Source of the DNA: Garcia nutans | Taxonomy: Eukaryota; Streptophyta; Magnoliopsida; Malpighiales; Euphorbiaceae | Length of the DNA: 64,000 nt | NCBI GenBank assembly: GCA_947685225.1 | Contig: CANTUV010000004.1 | Coordinates: forward strand, 16,027,001-16,091,000 | Direction of reading: 5' to 3' | In this document: in pieces, positions 20,427 to 33,928 of the stretch | Position numbering within the stretch: position 1 is the stretch's first letter | Layout of the letters: each line of letters opens with the position of its first letter | Notes under the pieces: model-generated | Seen by the model: the letters and a program-made list of their open reading frames with translations, nothing else | What the model was told of the DNA's origin: nothing | Database searches by the model: none | Made by a program: the position numbers and the translations under genes

Positions 20427-23400
20427 TCAAAGCTGAAACAACTGAGGATATTGCTCTCGCATGGATTCTTCACTTTCCCAAGTTGCTTCTTCTTTTGCAT
20501 GATTCTTCCATCGAACCTTCACCAATGGCACTCTCTTGTTTCTCAGCTCTTTCACATCATGTGCCAAGATAGCAACTGGTTCCTCTTCAAAAGTCAAATC
20601 TGGGCTCACTTCGATAGATTCAATTGGCAACACATGAGATGGATCCGATCTGTACCTCCTTAACATAGAAACATGAAACACATTATGAATACGATCCAAC
20701 TCAGATGGCAAAGCAAGTCGATACGTAACTGGCCCAACTCTTTCCAAAACTTCATACGGTCCAATGAAACGAGGACTCAATTTCCCTTTCTGACCGAACC
20801 TCAAAATCTTCTTCCAAGGAGACACTTTCAGAAATGCCTTATCTCCAACATCAAACTCTATGTCTCTCCTTTTCAGATCTGCATAAGACTTCTGTCGGTC
20901 TGAAGCTGCTTTTAACCTGCCTCGAATCAACTTTACCTTCTCTTCAGTTTCTTGAATCAAATCAGGCCCAATTAACTTACCTTCCCCAAGTTCACTCCAA
21001 CAAAGAGGTGTCCTACACCGTCTGCCATACAATGCTTCAAACGGTGCCATACCAATGCTAGATTGGTGACTGTTGTTGTAAGCAAACTCCACAAGAGGTA
21101 AGAATCTATCCCAACTTCCAAAGAAATCGATGACACAGCTTCTCAACATGTCCTCAATAATCTGTATCACCCTCTCTGACTGTCCATCCGTCTGTGGATG
21201 AAAAGCAGTACTGAAGTGTAATCGAGAACCCAAAGCACTATGCAAACTCTTCCAAAATCTGGAAGTAAACCGGGGATCTCGATCAGACACTAAAGAAGTT
21301 GGAACACCATGCAACTTCACAATCTCATGGATATACAGCTCAGCCAATCTCTCCAAAGAGTAATCCATCCGAACCGGAAGGAAATGAGCTGTCTTAGTCA
21401 ATCTATCCACAATCACCCATATAGCATCATGCTTCTTTTGTGTCAATGGCAAACCAGACACAAAATCCATCGTCACTCTATCCCACTTCCATTCTGGTAC
21501 TGATAATGGTTGAAGCAATCCAGTTGGAACTTGATGCTCTGCTTTAACCTTCTGACAGGTGAGACATTTTGACACAAAATCTGCAATATCTCTCTTCAAA
21601 CCAATCCACCAGTAATGCTGTCTCAAATCATGATACATCTATGTATTATTCGGATGCATAGCAAACACTGACTGATGTGCTTCTTCTAAAATGACTCTTT
21701 TCAAATCAGCATCATCGGGTACACATAATTGGTTCTTAAACCAGAGACTCCCATCACCTTTCACAACAAAATCTCTAGTCTTCCCATTCTTGCAATCTGA
21801 AATAATCTTTCGAATTTTCTCATCCGCCAACTGAGCCTCTTTAATCTGATCCAACAAAACTGGTTTCAAATGCAATTGTGTCAACAATGCACCATCATCA
21901 CAAGGTACAAAACTAGCATGCAATGCTCTCAACTCAACAAGCAACGAGAGCGAATAAATAGTTAAACCAGCTAAAGACTTCCGACTCAAGGCATCAGCAA
22001 CAACATTTGCTTTACCTGGTTGATAATCAATCAAACAGTCGTAGTCTTTAATCAATTCCAACCATCTCCTCTGCTGAAGATTGAGCTCTTTCTGGACACC
22101 CAAATATTTCAAGCTTTTGTGATCAGTGTAGATAAAACATTTCTCCCCAAACAGATAGTGTCGCCAAATCTTCAATGCAAACACAATGGCTGCTAGCTCC
22201 AAATCATGGGTCGGATAATTAAGCTCATGTGGTTTCAACTGTCGAGATGCATAAGCTATAACTTTACCTTCCTGCATCAGCACACACCCCAAACCACTAT
22301 GTGAAGCATCACTGTAAATCACATATGGTTTGCCTTCTACAGGTAAAGTAAGAATAGGTGCTTGAGTCAACATATCTCTCAGCTGTTCAAAGCTAGCCTG
22401 ACATTGATCCGTCCACACAAATCTCACTCCCTTACGAAGCAATCTGGTGAGTGGAGTAGCTATCAAAGAAAACCCTTTCACAAACCGTCGGTAATAGCCT
22501 GCCAAACCCAGAAAACTTCTAACTTCAGTTACAGACTTGGGTGGATTCCAATTCAATATAGCTTCAACTTTGCTCGGATCAACTCTAATGCCTTCTGCTG
22601 AAACAATATGTCCGAGAAAAGCGACTTGATCCAACCAGAACTCACACTTCGACAATTTGGCAAACAACTGCTTCTCTCTCAAAATCTGCAACACAATCCG
22701 CAGATGCATATCATGTTCCTCTTTATTCCGCGAATACACCAGAATGTCATCGATGAAGACCACTACAAACTGATCCAGATAGGGCCTGAACACCCTATTC
22801 ATCAAATCCATAAAAGCTGCAGGTGCATTCGTTAGACCAAAAGGCATAACTAGAAATTCATAATGCCCATACCTAGTCCGAAAGGCAGTCTTTGGAACAT
22901 CTTCAGTTCTGACTCTCAGCTGATGGTACCCAGATCTCAAATCAATTTTAGAAAACACAGCTGCACCCTTCAATTGATCAAAGAGATCATCGATTCTAGG
23001 CAAAGGATATTTATTTTAAATAGTCACCTTGTTCAATTGCCTATAATCGATACACAACCTCATAGTACCATCTTTCTTCTTCACAAATAGCACAGGAGCT
23101 CCCCAAGGAGAAACACTGGGGCGAATAAATCCTTTATCCAACAACTCCTGTAATTGCACTTTCAATTCCCTCAATTCAACAGGTGCCATTCTGTAAGGAG
23201 TACTAGAGATAGGAGTGGTACCAGGCAATAATTCAATACCGAACTCCACCTCTCTCTCAGGAGGTAACCCTGGCAACTCCTCTGGAAACACATCTGGAAA
23301 CTCTGCAACTGTGGCAATGCTATCAATAGGAGAACCCTTCACTCTAGTATCTATCACATGAGCAAGATAGGCTTCACACCCTTTTCTAATCAATCTCCTG

Positions 23401-25070
23401 GCTGCAACAGCTGAAACAAATAAGGAGGCTAGCTGTTCCTGCTCATTAGATACTATCACCTCTCTACCATCAACAGTTCTCAAAGAAACAATTTTCCTTT
23501 TACAGTCTACCACAGCTCCATGTCCAGATAGCCAGTCCATACCTAGAATCACATCATATTCCTTAAATGGCATCTCAATCAAATCTCCAAGGAACTCCTC
23601 ACCTTGCACCCTCACTGCACTATCTCGGTGCACTTTACTCACAATCACACTATGCCCTAACGGATTTGTCACCAACACATCAAATCCTAGGGACTCAACA
23701 TGCATATCAGATACAGGCAAAACAGATACACTAATATAAGAATGTGTGGAACCCGGATCAATCAAAGCAAGTACTGAAGTATCAAATAAAGAAAAAGTAC
23801 CAGCTATGACCGCCGATGCATCTGGCTGCCTCTGCATAACATACATCCTCTGGGAAGATCCAACCTCCTCTGGCCTACTCTCCCTGGATGTCGCACCTCC
23901 CCTAGCACTGAACCCAGATCTGCCTCCCCGGCTGTTACCTCTGCCTGTTCGACCTCCCCCCACACTAGGTCGAGAAGCTGCAGTATCAACTGACATCTGT
24001 TCTTGCCTCTCAGGACAATCTCTCACAAAGTGATTAGGTGATCCACATCTGAAGCATACCCCTGCTACACCAGTCTTCCAGCAAGGACCACCATGTGGCC
24101 TACCACAATGAATGCAGATGGGTGGAGTGGATCTCTGAGTCATTGGGGTTGGAGCACTCGCCACTGAAGCTGCAGGTCTAAATCTCTGCCTCTGAAACTG
24201 CACTGACCTACCAGCTGACCTCTGACTTCTACTAACTCTAGGAACAAAGCTTCCTTTACCTCTCTTAACAGAAGAAGACCCTGCCTCAAACTGGGGCCTC
24301 CTAACCCTAACCTCTTCCTCTGAAGCAGCTGCAATAACTTGAGCTCGCTCTACACTTCGAGCTGCTGCCACTAGCTGAGAAAAATCACGATATCTAGATC
24401 CAGCCACTAAGCACATGATAGAGGGCCTCAATCCTTCCTGAAACCTCCGACATCTATCTATCTCATCAGCTATAATGCCACCAGCATAATGGCTCAATCT
24501 AATAAACTCAACCTCATATTCAGTTACAGTCTTGTTATCTTGCTTCAAGCTCAAGAACTCCATCTTCTTCATGTCCTTATACTCTCTAGGAGTATATTTC
24601 AATTCAAATTCTATCAGAAAATCCGCATATGACAAGGTTGGTGGATCATCCATAGAATGGGGCACTGTCCTCCACCAGTCGTATGCATCCTTCTGTAGCA
24701 AAGATCTTGCATAATCAAACTTTTCCTCCGATATGGCTTGCAACTGAATAAAGATCCTCTGTACTTTGTCAAGCCACTGTTTTGCTACAGCTGGATCAGT
24801 AGTACCAAGGAAATCCTCCGCTCCATACTTCCTTAGTTTGTCATAGTGCCTCACTGGTACCACAGGCTGAGGGGGTGGTGGCACTGGTTGCACTGGTGCT
24901 TACCTCAAAGCTTCTACCACATGCCTAACCCAAGCTGGTGGAACCTCCTCCCCAGCTGGTCTCCCCGACACCGAAGCAGGTGCCTCCCCAGCACTAACAA
25001 CCCTAACTCCATCATCAGGGACAATACTCTCAGCACTACCCTGAACTGACTGGCGTGAGTGAGAATCCAT
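20427..25070 (-). pseudogene. gag-pol: gag-pol polyprotein of Tekay copy B (three in-frame stops)
   Basis: One continuous frame from ATG 25070 to the terminal stop at 20427, with stops at 24902-24900 (CAA to TAA, early gag), 23018-23016 (AAA to TAA, in RT before the catalytic box) and 21641-21639 (AAG to TAG, in the integrase finger). There are no frameshifts. The same domains as copy A are present: CCHC knuckle ([14 protein letters not shown]), protease [18 protein letters not shown], RNase H with the Asp that copy A has lost (YTDHKSLKY), integrase HHCC, QTDGQSERV with the catalytic Glu, and the chromodomain-like tail VPLVKVRWKNHAKEEATW. Two of the three stops are A-to-T changes, so methylation-driven decay does not explain all of them. 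Confidence 0.95.
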
Positions 25071-25197
25071 CACAACCAAACACTGCAAACACAGTAGAAT
25101 ACTTCTTATTAAAGATCAGAGATTGCCAATCCCAAACATATATGTTATTCAAAAACCACTTTTTAAAATCAAAACAGTCTTTTTTTTTTACATTTTA

Positions 25198-25234
25198 CCT
25201 AGGTTGAGAATCTCAAACCTAGGCTCTGATACCA
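25198..25234 (-). promoter_or_regulatory. Primer binding site and adjoining hairpin, copy B
   Basis: GCTCTGATACCA (25223-25234) is the reverse complement of TGGTATCAGAGC. The CCTAGG/TTGAG hairpin occupies 25198-25223. Both are identical to copies A and C. Confidence 0.9.
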
Positions 25235-25241
25235 AAACAAT

Positions 25242-27745
25242 TGTAACACCCCTACATTCAATACATGCACACTACAAACACCACAATGTAGTATACATAC
25301 ACTAAACATAGAGATGCTACGGATTTTCTTAACATTTAAAACATTTTAAACCATACCATAATCTTTCAATTGTATACATTATAGAAAGATAAGTAGTTAA
25401 CTTGTAATACAAAACTAAATAGATATATATAAAGATACATTTAGTTGTTACGCAGCGGAATTTATCAAATATTTACATATATGAAAACATTTAATTTCAT
25501 ATTTACAAATGTACACATATGTACATTAAAATCATTACTTTACAAAATATAAAAGAGTTATACATGATTGGCAAGTCTGCTCTGATCTTTAAGTTCCCAA
25601 AATCAACTCTTCAACGTCTACTCTCACTTGGTCTCGAAGAGCTCTCGGGTTCAACCCTATTACCTGCGCGATCAAACACTATCGCGCTAAGCCAACGGCT
25701 TAGTAAGACAAAATGTGCTAGTGTTATGCTTTAGTGCAATGCAATGCCAATTCTCAATCCATATTATACATGTAACATCATATATGCAAGGCTAACAACA
25801 TACCTTTACATTTCATATGCCTCATTAGTTATTCATTTAACCATTCATGAACAACATTAAACAAAGACAAGCATTGGGCCCAAGACACACTAATATGCCA
25901 TTCAATTTTCAGAGTTAATGTTTTGGTTTTGTTATCACATTTATCAATATCATATACCCAACTAGGCTTCAAGGATTAGGTTCAACCAAGCTTCAAGGGG
26001 AGTAAAGCATGCTAAGCTTCAACCCAACTTGGCTTCAAGAACCAACCCAACCTAGCTTCAAGGGTTGTAACATCTCAATTAGGCTTCAAGGATTCAATCC
26101 AACCTAACTTCAAGAGATTGTTACACTTATTAGGCATGCCACCAACAACAAACTCTGAAAATGGAATAACACATTAGCCACACAATTCATTTATTATTCA
26201 ATTATCATTTCCATTTCCAATTCTCATCAACATTTAGGCAAACATGCCTTCTTTCTTTCAATTGCATCATCATAGCCAATCACAATGGCTTTCAATCATA
26301 TCATTTCTTATTTGAATCATCATAACATCTTTGATATAACATTTCAATATACATTACTTATGAAACACATTACCATTTACATTGCATAACATAATATTGT
26401 TCAATCTCAACAATGCAATTAGGGCAAAGAACAATTTATTTTATTTATAGCTTTATGATCTTCCACATCCATTTGATTAGGGCTTTCCATGCTTTAAGTA
26501 TATTTAAAGTGTTTATGTTTAGGTTTAGGGACCAACCCACCTTTGAAGAACCAAAACAATACAATTAGAACAAAGAAATAAAACCCTAACCAACACATTT
26601 GAGGGACACGGGCAGCACCCTTGAGGGACACGGCCAAGCTTGTGGCCGTGTCACTTAAACCAATTGGACAATAAGCAACACGGGAAAGGGACACGGCCAA
26701 GCTTGTGGCCGTGTCTCCCAACACCAACATCCAGTAGTGAACACAGGCAATCGACACGGCCATATCTCCCAAAAATCCTTCCAACACGCCCAAGTTTTCT
26801 TGGCTTGGCCGTGTCTCTCCTTGCTTTTGGCCGTGTCATTTGAAAACCAAACCCTAAATGTGTCCAACAATCTTCTAAATACATTTTAACACATCATGCA
26901 CAACACAAATTCATTCAAATGGTTACACTCAACAACATAAACACATATCTTACACAATCATCACAATAATCACTTTAATAACACATTAACATGACAATTA
27001 AACACAACCACTTCAAAACCCTAAAACCAACATCCTTCTCCATCTTCCAAAATCAACATCCTTCACTTCCAACAACAACACCTATTTAAATTCTTAACTT
27101 AAAACCAAATTTACACTTGAATACACAACACAACTACATCTCATCATCAAATCCTACCAACCCTAATTCACTTCAAACACCCCTTCAAAAGAAAAGAAGA
27201 AATCAAGTAAAAGATCTTACCTCAAATGAAGAAATTTCATAAATCTTTAACCAAGTCCTTTGATTGCTTCTTCAATTTGCTTCAAGCATCAAGAACACCT
27301 CTCTTTCCTTTTGGTTTTTGGAGAGCCGGCCACTTCTTGAAAGAAAGAAGGAAAATGACGAAGACACAAAGTCAAATTTTGCTTTTAATCTCCACCAAGT
27401 GATCTTATCCAAGCAATTACCAAAATGCCCTCAATCATATAACTAACTTTTTGTCTCATATAAGCCCTTATATGTAATTGCACATTCCACATAAAATATC
27501 CTCTTATATTGACTCTATAATTGACCAATTTATATGTTATATATATCATCATATACACAACATATACCATTCTCTCTAAACCCTAATTCTTTTCGCCAAA
27601 ACACATATACACAAGCATTCACTTTCCAAAATCTTTTCTCTTGCAATTTAACACATATATTCAATCCAATATATCACTACAACAACAATAACAACAACAT
27701 CAACAACATAATCAATACTTCTAGAGCATATATGAGGATATTACA
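25242..27745 (-). repeat. 5' LTR of Tekay copy B
   Basis: 2504 bp. Its double hairpin (25666-25703) is intact: GCGCGAT/ATCGCGC plus CTAAGCC-GTT-GGCTTAG when read on the minus strand. Confidence 0.95.
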
Positions 27746-27995
27746 CTTTATGGGTACCTTATTAGTTAGGTTCAATGTAATTTAATTTATTTTGGACATT
27801 GGACATTGTAAGGGCATGTTTCCATCCAGTATGGGTGCCCATTTATTTTGTTTGAACTTGTTGTGATTTTAATAAAGTGATTATTTATTTTTATTACGTG
27901 TAGTATGGATGATACTATCATAAGTTAAGAATTTAATAATATTTAGACTTGAATAGGAGGTCAGTTCCAATGAACTGGATATTATGGGGGTGTTG
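27746..27995 (+). mobile_element. TAT/Ogre LTR 2, middle part
   Basis: Resumes after copy B with the 3' half of hairpin 1 (TGGGTACCTT). Hairpin 2 is missing. Hairpin 3 (27812-27840) has outer arms GGGCAT and GTGCCC, where other copies have GGACAT and GTGTCC, a paired A-T to G-C change. AATAAA at 27871-27876 is a candidate polyadenylation signal. It breaks at TSD TGTTG (27991-27995). Confidence 0.8.
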
Positions 27996-29859
27996 TGTCA
28001 CATCCCAAAGTTTAGGTAGTCAAGTATTAGGCAAGAAGGACATAAATAAGTGGTCAAATAGAGGCTCGAGATAGTAAAAAACAAAATCGGTGTGCAAAGA
28101 AGGCCCGTGAAGTCGACGGGACCTAAAGGTAATTTTTCGAAAGGCCTAGGACCTAAGAGTAATTTTATGAAAAGTTATGTTGGTTCTTAATTGTGACCCT
28201 AACGGATGCCATAAATGTGTTCTCGGGATTAATCGGATCATAACCGTGGGTTTCAATTTTTTCCGAAAATGCACGGTTTAAAAGTTACAATCGATTAATC
28301 GCTGGAGGGTATTTTGGTATTTTCACACCCTAGACTATAAAATTTCAGCACAAGAAAGTTGAGGGGGGGGGGTCAAAATATGAATAAAAGGAAGCCTAAT
28401 GGCTTGCCAAATAAATAGATAAAAGAAGAAGGCAAGTGGACCAATTAAAAGTGGCCATTTTTGCTATAAGGTGTACCAATTGGAAGTCAACATCTATACC
28501 AATATATTTTTACCACTTATGGCTGCCATTTGGATCAAAATAAGCTAAGGAAAGAAAATAAAAGCCCTCTCTTACATGGTGAACTTGTCCAAACCATAAG
28601 AGAAGGAAGAAGGAGGTGATTTTTCCAAAGTTTAAGGCTTTTGGTTGAAGATTTTGGTGACAAACAAGATTATAAGGTAAGAGAAACCTATCTCTAGTTT
28701 TAGTTTCATGGATTAATGGTTAATTTAAGAGATTGAAATTAGGGTTCATGTAGCTAGATTTGGCAAAAATTCAAGAAATAATTATTTGAAGGATTTGATG
28801 AAAGAAATGATGGTGTTTAATGGTGAAAATAAGCTAGCAACCATTAGAAAATTCATAAGATAAGACTATGTCTATACCTAGGGTTCTTACCTTTGTATAT
28901 GTGACATGTTAAATTCATAGGAAATCAAGGAGATTAGAGAGGAAAGGAAGTGAAATAGACAAGAAGAGCAAGGAAAAGCAAGGTTTGGTACTTTAACTAT
29001 TGAACTCCTTTTGAAATTTTTCTGTTTTAGAATTAGTAAAATGCTGTGACTTGTATGATTTTTAATTAAATATAGAAAACTTATCTTGAGTTGAATTTTT
29101 GATATGTTGTGCCTCAATGCGTCTAGAATGACTGAAAAAGATTTTGAGTTGAATTCGGAATGGTTATGATTATGGAAAAATTATTTCTGTTAGACCTGCT
29201 CTAGGAGGTACCTTGACTGAGACAGCCATGTTTCTAGATTTTTAATAAAATTTAGAAAAATAATCTTCAATTGAATTTTGGATATGTTGTTTTTTAGTGA
29301 GCCTAGTATTTGATAAAAATAATTTGGAACCACATTGATTGAATTTAATTTACGGAATTCACAAAATTCAGAACTGCTGCCAGGATGCAGGGCAACTGGA
29401 GCAGTCTGGTTGTGCGAACTACTTGACCAAGATTTTGTGTCCAGTTTGATCTGAAATTTTAAAGGAATTATTTTAAGATGTAAAACTAAATTCTGTAAAA
29501 ATTTTAAACTTTTTAGTCAAGTAGATTATTTTATACAACTTTTCAAAATAAGGATCAAGTTGAGTCCAAAACCAGAATTTACTATTCATATGGTCATTTT
29601 GCTAATATTCATTTGGTCATTTTTCAAAAGTAATCCAATTGATTCCTTATGCATATAAATGAGCATAATATGTTATTAAAATGACAAAATATGATATTTC
29701 ACGTTGAAATAATATAAGAAACATAAGTCAATAATTGTATAATGCATATTCAATTAAGAAATGGCATGAAAACTTTGGCTCCACTGGTATCTGGGATAGT
29801 ACTGAGTAGGGTAAGGGTATGATATATCATACTATATGCAGTGCTGCTTTAATATAGGA

Positions 29860-29985
29860 CTTCGGTCTGAGTTATATAGGGTGACGACCCGAGCTATATA
29901 GGACTTCGGTTCGAGTTATATAGGGCAATCGCCCAAGTTATATAGAACTCCAGTCCGAGGGCTTCGGCCACAGATTCCACAGGGC
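29860..29985. repeat. Tandem module in the solo LTR
   Basis: Four units containing GAGTTATATAGG or a close form, alternating with short CGACCCGAG/CAATCGCCC-like linkers and CTTCGGTC. It occupies roughly the place held by other repeat modules in the LTRs of A and C. Confidence 0.65.
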
Positions 29986-30228
29986 TTGGTCCGCAATTTT
30001 TTTTTGGGCCACAGCCATAGAATATATATATAGTTGTTTTAGTTAGTTCCTTACCATACGTTAGTCTACCAAATTATCTTGTGGAGCGAACTGATAAAAT
30101 GATAATAACTGAATATATGACATGTATGGATTGTTTTTACTGTGATATTATTTTTCAATACGACTCATTGCTTTTAAAAGTGCATTATGCTTTTATTATT
30201 TATTTTTTGTAATTAGTTAAAGTACCCA

Positions 30229-30267
30229 CTAAGCAATGCTTAGCGAGTTTAGTTTCTTCTAAACTCG
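30229..30267 (+). promoter_or_regulatory. Double hairpin in the divergent solo LTR
   Basis: Hairpin 1, CTAAGCA-A-TGCTTAG (30229-30243), is followed with no gap by hairpin 2, CGAGTTTAG-TTTCTT-CTAAACTCG (30244-30267), a perfect 9-bp stem. The order and position match the Tekay copies, yet hairpin 2 shares almost no sequence with theirs. Confidence 0.8.
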
Positions 30268-30750
30268 TAGGCTATTAGCAAGGTGCCAGTAGCGAGCAGA
30301 GGAGTCCTGCGATCTTTCGGTCATCAACAAACTTAGGTGGTGCTCTTCATTTTGTATTTTGGTATTAGAAACTGGCAAGTACTTATTTGAACAATACAAA
30401 GAGATAACTTGATGTAGCATGTAAATCTAGTAATGTATAATAACTGTATGGTTTTAAATTGAGTTGGGTTGTGAATATAGAAGTGTAAATTCTTCTTGCA
30501 GGATTGTAGTTGAGGTTATAAGGGTGGATTATTGGGAGAGTGCTTGAGTTGAATTGTGAAACAAAATGTTTTTCAAAAATAAGAAAAATCAGTTTTGTCG
30601 ACACTTGGGACCTAGAATTTTAAGGGAGACTCCGTCAAAATTTTTGAAAAATTCTTATAAGGAACATTAAGTAAGCTGACATAACCAGAGCTCGTATTCC
30701 GATGTAGCATTTCTCCTCTGCTTATTCATAGGTCGGGAAGGGGTGTTACA

Positions 30751-30982
30751 TGTTGGGTCATTCTCACCTTACCCATGCTTACCCAACTTTTCAAACCCAA
30801 TAGGGGGTTATGAATTTCTTAGAAATCAAGTCATCCACCCCTTTCTTTTTTTTTGGTCAGTCCAGGTGGTGACATTAGTTTTTTTGGGTTTAGGCCCACG
30901 TTCTCTAAGGCCCTGAGCCTAACAGTGCCAAAGACGCAAGAACCATTCCACATGGGAGTGGGGGCAAAAATTTATGCTCACA
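30751..30982 (+). mobile_element. TAT/Ogre LTR 2, right end (5' LTR of element K)
   Basis: The final LTR block (conserved TTCTCACCTTACCC, TAGGGGGTT, GGGGGCAAAAAT) ending CTCACA at 30982. It is followed by a primer site, so this LTR acts as the 5' LTR of the element whose gag is at 62254-63688. Confidence 0.85.
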
Positions 30983-31313
30983 GTGGCGACTCCACTAGGG
31001 ATAAGGGAAGTTGATTCCATTGGTCTTTATATTATTTTATTCTTTCCTATTATAATATCATCCATTGCATCATTTAGATTGCATTATGTGCGTGAGTTAG
31101 GACGCCCGTGTAACCCATGTTGTGTTATGTGAGGGATACTATACTTTCACTCAAGGTATGGAGATCGAGCATGGCATAACTACTCATAGCACTATACCTT
31201 TTGGTATATACTTGCTATGGGAACCTAAGCTTTTCAACCCAAAGACTAAATCTCATGTAATTGGCCTAGTTAATTTCCTTAGGTTTTTACCCTAAACGCT
31301 TGTTGTTTGACTG
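30983..31313 (+). other. 5' leader of TAT element K, first part
   Basis: Non-coding leader matching 42914-43246 in element F (GGAGATCGAGCATGG, TGGTATATACTTGC). It stops at GTTTGACTG, where element E is inserted. The next bases of the leader appear at 59549 (CTATGATTGATATATC), so the two parts were once joined. Confidence 0.8.
30984..31001 (+). promoter_or_regulatory. tRNA-Arg primer binding site, element K
   Basis: TGGCGACTCCACTAGGGA, one base after the LTR. It matches the 3' end expected of plant tRNA-Arg, the primer known for Ogre/TAT elements. One base differs from the site at 42915. Confidence 0.75.
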
Positions 31314-31706
31314 TGTAGACCTTTAATTTTTGACCCAGTCCGGTCCAAAGATTTTAAAATAGTTTGAAATAATTTTTGTGGTATATATTATTAATTTTAA
31401 TATTTATTATCTATTATTTATTTTACTTATTACTTATTATTTATTTATTTTATTATTTATTTATTTTATTTTGATATAATATTTATTTTATTTTTCATTT
31501 ATTTATTTATCATTTTTTTAAAAATAATAATAATATATAAATATAAATAAAAATAATAAAAAATAAAAATCAGAGACGGGCAAATTCGGCAACAAATTGG
31601 CTTGGGCAAATTCATCACAGGAAATACTTATGACAAATTGGCTTGAACAAGGTTTTACCTGCGGTGAAGTGGCCTCAAGCGAATTCGCCGCAAGTTTTGC
31701 TTGCGG
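31314..31706 (+). mobile_element. TAT/Ogre 5' LTR of element E, left part
   Basis: Starts TGTAGACCTTTAATTTTT, followed by an AT-rich stretch and a U3 segment rich in GGCAAATTGGCTTG-like repeats. It breaks at TSD TGCGG (31702-31706). Confidence 0.85.
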
Positions 31707-33744
31707 TGTAATATCCTCATATATGCCCTAGAAGTTGTGATTATGTTGTTGTTGTTGTTATATAATTGGATTGAATATATGTGTTAAATTACAAGAGAAA
31801 AGAAATAGAGAAAAGAATGTTTATGTATATGTGATTTGGGAAAGAATTTAGGGTTTTAGAGAGAATGGTATATGTTGGTCAAAATGAAGAGTCAAGGAAA
31901 GAAGCTATTTATTTTTGTTAAGTGTGAAGTTACTATAAAGGGCATGTAATGAATGGTAATCAAGACAAATGGTATAAGGGTGTTTAGGTAATTACTCTTG
32001 TTGAATCACTTGGTGGTGTTTTAAAGAGGTGATATTTTGTCTTTTCTTATTTCCTTCTTCTTCTTCTTCTCTTCTCCACGTTGGTTGGCTCCTCCTTAGA
32101 CAAGAGAGAGCAAAGTGAGATTTGTTTAATTCTAACATCAAATTGAAGGGAGAATCAAAGGATTTAATTGAAGATTTGTGGAATTCAACAACTTAGGTAA
32201 GTTCTTTCTCTTGATTTTCCTTTGTTCTTTTGAAATTGTGTTTGGGATGGTGAGTTGATATGGTTGGTTGATGGAGTGTGTTTGTGTATGGTGTGTGTAA
32301 AAGTGTTGAAATGGAATTAAGATAAGAAGCTAGGTTGGTGTTGGTGATGGAAGAGTAAGAGTTGTGTTTAGTGAATTTTTTTCTGTTTTACAATTAGTAA
32401 AGGCTATGACTTGTATGATTTTAATTAATTATAGAAAAAATGTTCTTGAAGTGAATTTTTGATATGTTGTGCCCTCTATGAGTCTAGAATGACTGAAAAA
32501 TATGTTGATTCGATTTTGGAATAGTTATGAGTTTAGAAAGATTATTTTTATTAGACCTGTTCCAGCAGGTACCTTAACTGAGACAGCTATATTTCGGGAT
32601 TTTTAATAAAATGTAGAATAATCATATCCATTGAATTTTGGATATGTTGTTTCTTAGTGAGTCTAGTATTTGATAAAATAATTTGGAACCACGTTGATTG
32701 AATTTGATTTATGGAATTCACAAAGTTCAGAACTGCTGCCAGGATGCAGGGCAATTGGGGCAGTCTGGTTAGGTGAACTATTTGACCCAAGATTTTGTGT
32801 TCAGTTTGATCTGAAATTTTAAAGGAATGATTTTAAGATACAAAACTAAATTCTGTAAAAATTTTATAATTTTTAGTCAAGTAGATTATTTTATACAATT
32901 TTTCAAAATAAGGATAAAATGGAGTCTTAAACCAGAATGTACTATTCATATGGTCATTTTGCTAATATTCCTTTTGGATTAGGTTTTGATGAGATTGGGT
33001 TGCATATACCTAAATGTGGAGAATTCTTGGAAAGAAAAGAAATGTATAGATTGATGGACTAGTTCTTGAGGTAAGTACCAATACATATGATTGTATTTAA
33101 TTACATAATTTGAGGCTTAACACATTTGTTTGCAAATGTGTTAAGTGATCTATTATATTGTTAACATAATTGGACTAAGGTGATGATTGAATGATGTGAA
33201 GGATGTGAAGATCATTAACCAGGTAAGCATAAACCCTATTTGATTGTATATCCTTATATGTCTTTGAACATTAACACATTGGGATGAAAGTGTTAAATAA
33301 GCTATTATATTGTGAATGTAAATGAAGAATATATATAAAGGATGAAATATGAAATGGGAAAGGTAGGAAGAAATGAGGATCATCTTAAGGTATGTGCAAT
33401 TTGTTATGATAAATGCTCTAGTAATGAATGATGTTAATGTGTTTTGAGAAGTGAGAAAATGTTATGTTATATGCATTGTGAATCTTGTGTATGGCAATGT
33501 ATTATATGAATAATATACTTTGAAATGTGATATCAATGATGCTATTTGTATCATATGGATTGAGATATGATATGATATGAAGCCATTGTGATTGGCTATG
33601 ATAATTCAATTGAAAGAGATAAGGCATGTTGGCCTAATTGATGATGAGATTGATAATGAAATAATAAATGAATTGTTTGTTTAATATGTTATTCAGTTTC
33701 AGAGTTCTGGGATTTGGGTGGCATGCCTAAGAAATGATGAAAGG

Positions 33745-33928
33745 TAACAGTCTTGCCGGGTTGAGGATCTCCTCATATGTGTTGAGTTGATGGTCCAAGA
33801 GACTGGGTCTGTTACACTATGAGAGTTGTGAATATGAGATATATGATTTGTAACAGTCTTGCCGGGTTGAGGATCTCCTCATATGTGTTGAGTTGATGGT
33901 CCAAGAGACTGGGTCTGTTACACTATCC
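33745..33928. repeat. Duplicated 80-bp module in the solo LTR
   Basis: Two near-identical copies (GTAACAGTCTTGCCGGGTTG to GACTGGGTCTGTTACAC), 106 bp apart start to start. They lie between TTTCAGAGTT and AACTCTGAA inverted repeats, the place used by different repeat modules in copies A, B and C. Confidence 0.85.

Larger units (their letters stand above)
17876..27745 (-). mobile_element. Tekay/Del-type chromovirus, copy B (complete element, minus strand)
   Basis: LTRs 17876-20379 and 25242-27745 are both 2504 bp. TSD CTTTA flanks it (17871-17875, 27746-27750), and removing it restores an uninterrupted TAT LTR. The primer site (25223-25234) and polypurine tract (20380-20392) sit at the expected ends for a minus-strand element. 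I count about 25 LTR differences by eye, roughly 1%, so it is slightly older than copy A. It belongs to the same group as A, but the LTR interior is a different variant: its GC-rich array uses GACACGGCCA/TGGCCGTGTC hairpins. Confidence 0.95.
27996..30750 (+). mobile_element. Solo LTR of a divergent Tekay-type element
   Basis: 2755 bp from TGTCACATCC to GGGGTGTTACA, flanked by TSD TGTTG (27991-27995, 30751-30755) with no internal region, so it is the product of LTR-LTR recombination. It differs in sequence from the LTRs of A, B and C but has the same order of parts: AT-rich promoter region, GGTAAGAG donor-like site (28677), a tandem-repeat module (29860-29985) and a double hairpin (30229-30267). 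A run of ten G lies at about 28363. Confidence 0.9.

Noticed and set aside
28887..29117. Short minus-strand frames in the divergent solo LTR (also 30383-30604)
   Set aside because: AT-rich LTR sequence between TSD-bounded ends; no conservation in the related block at 32370-32970.
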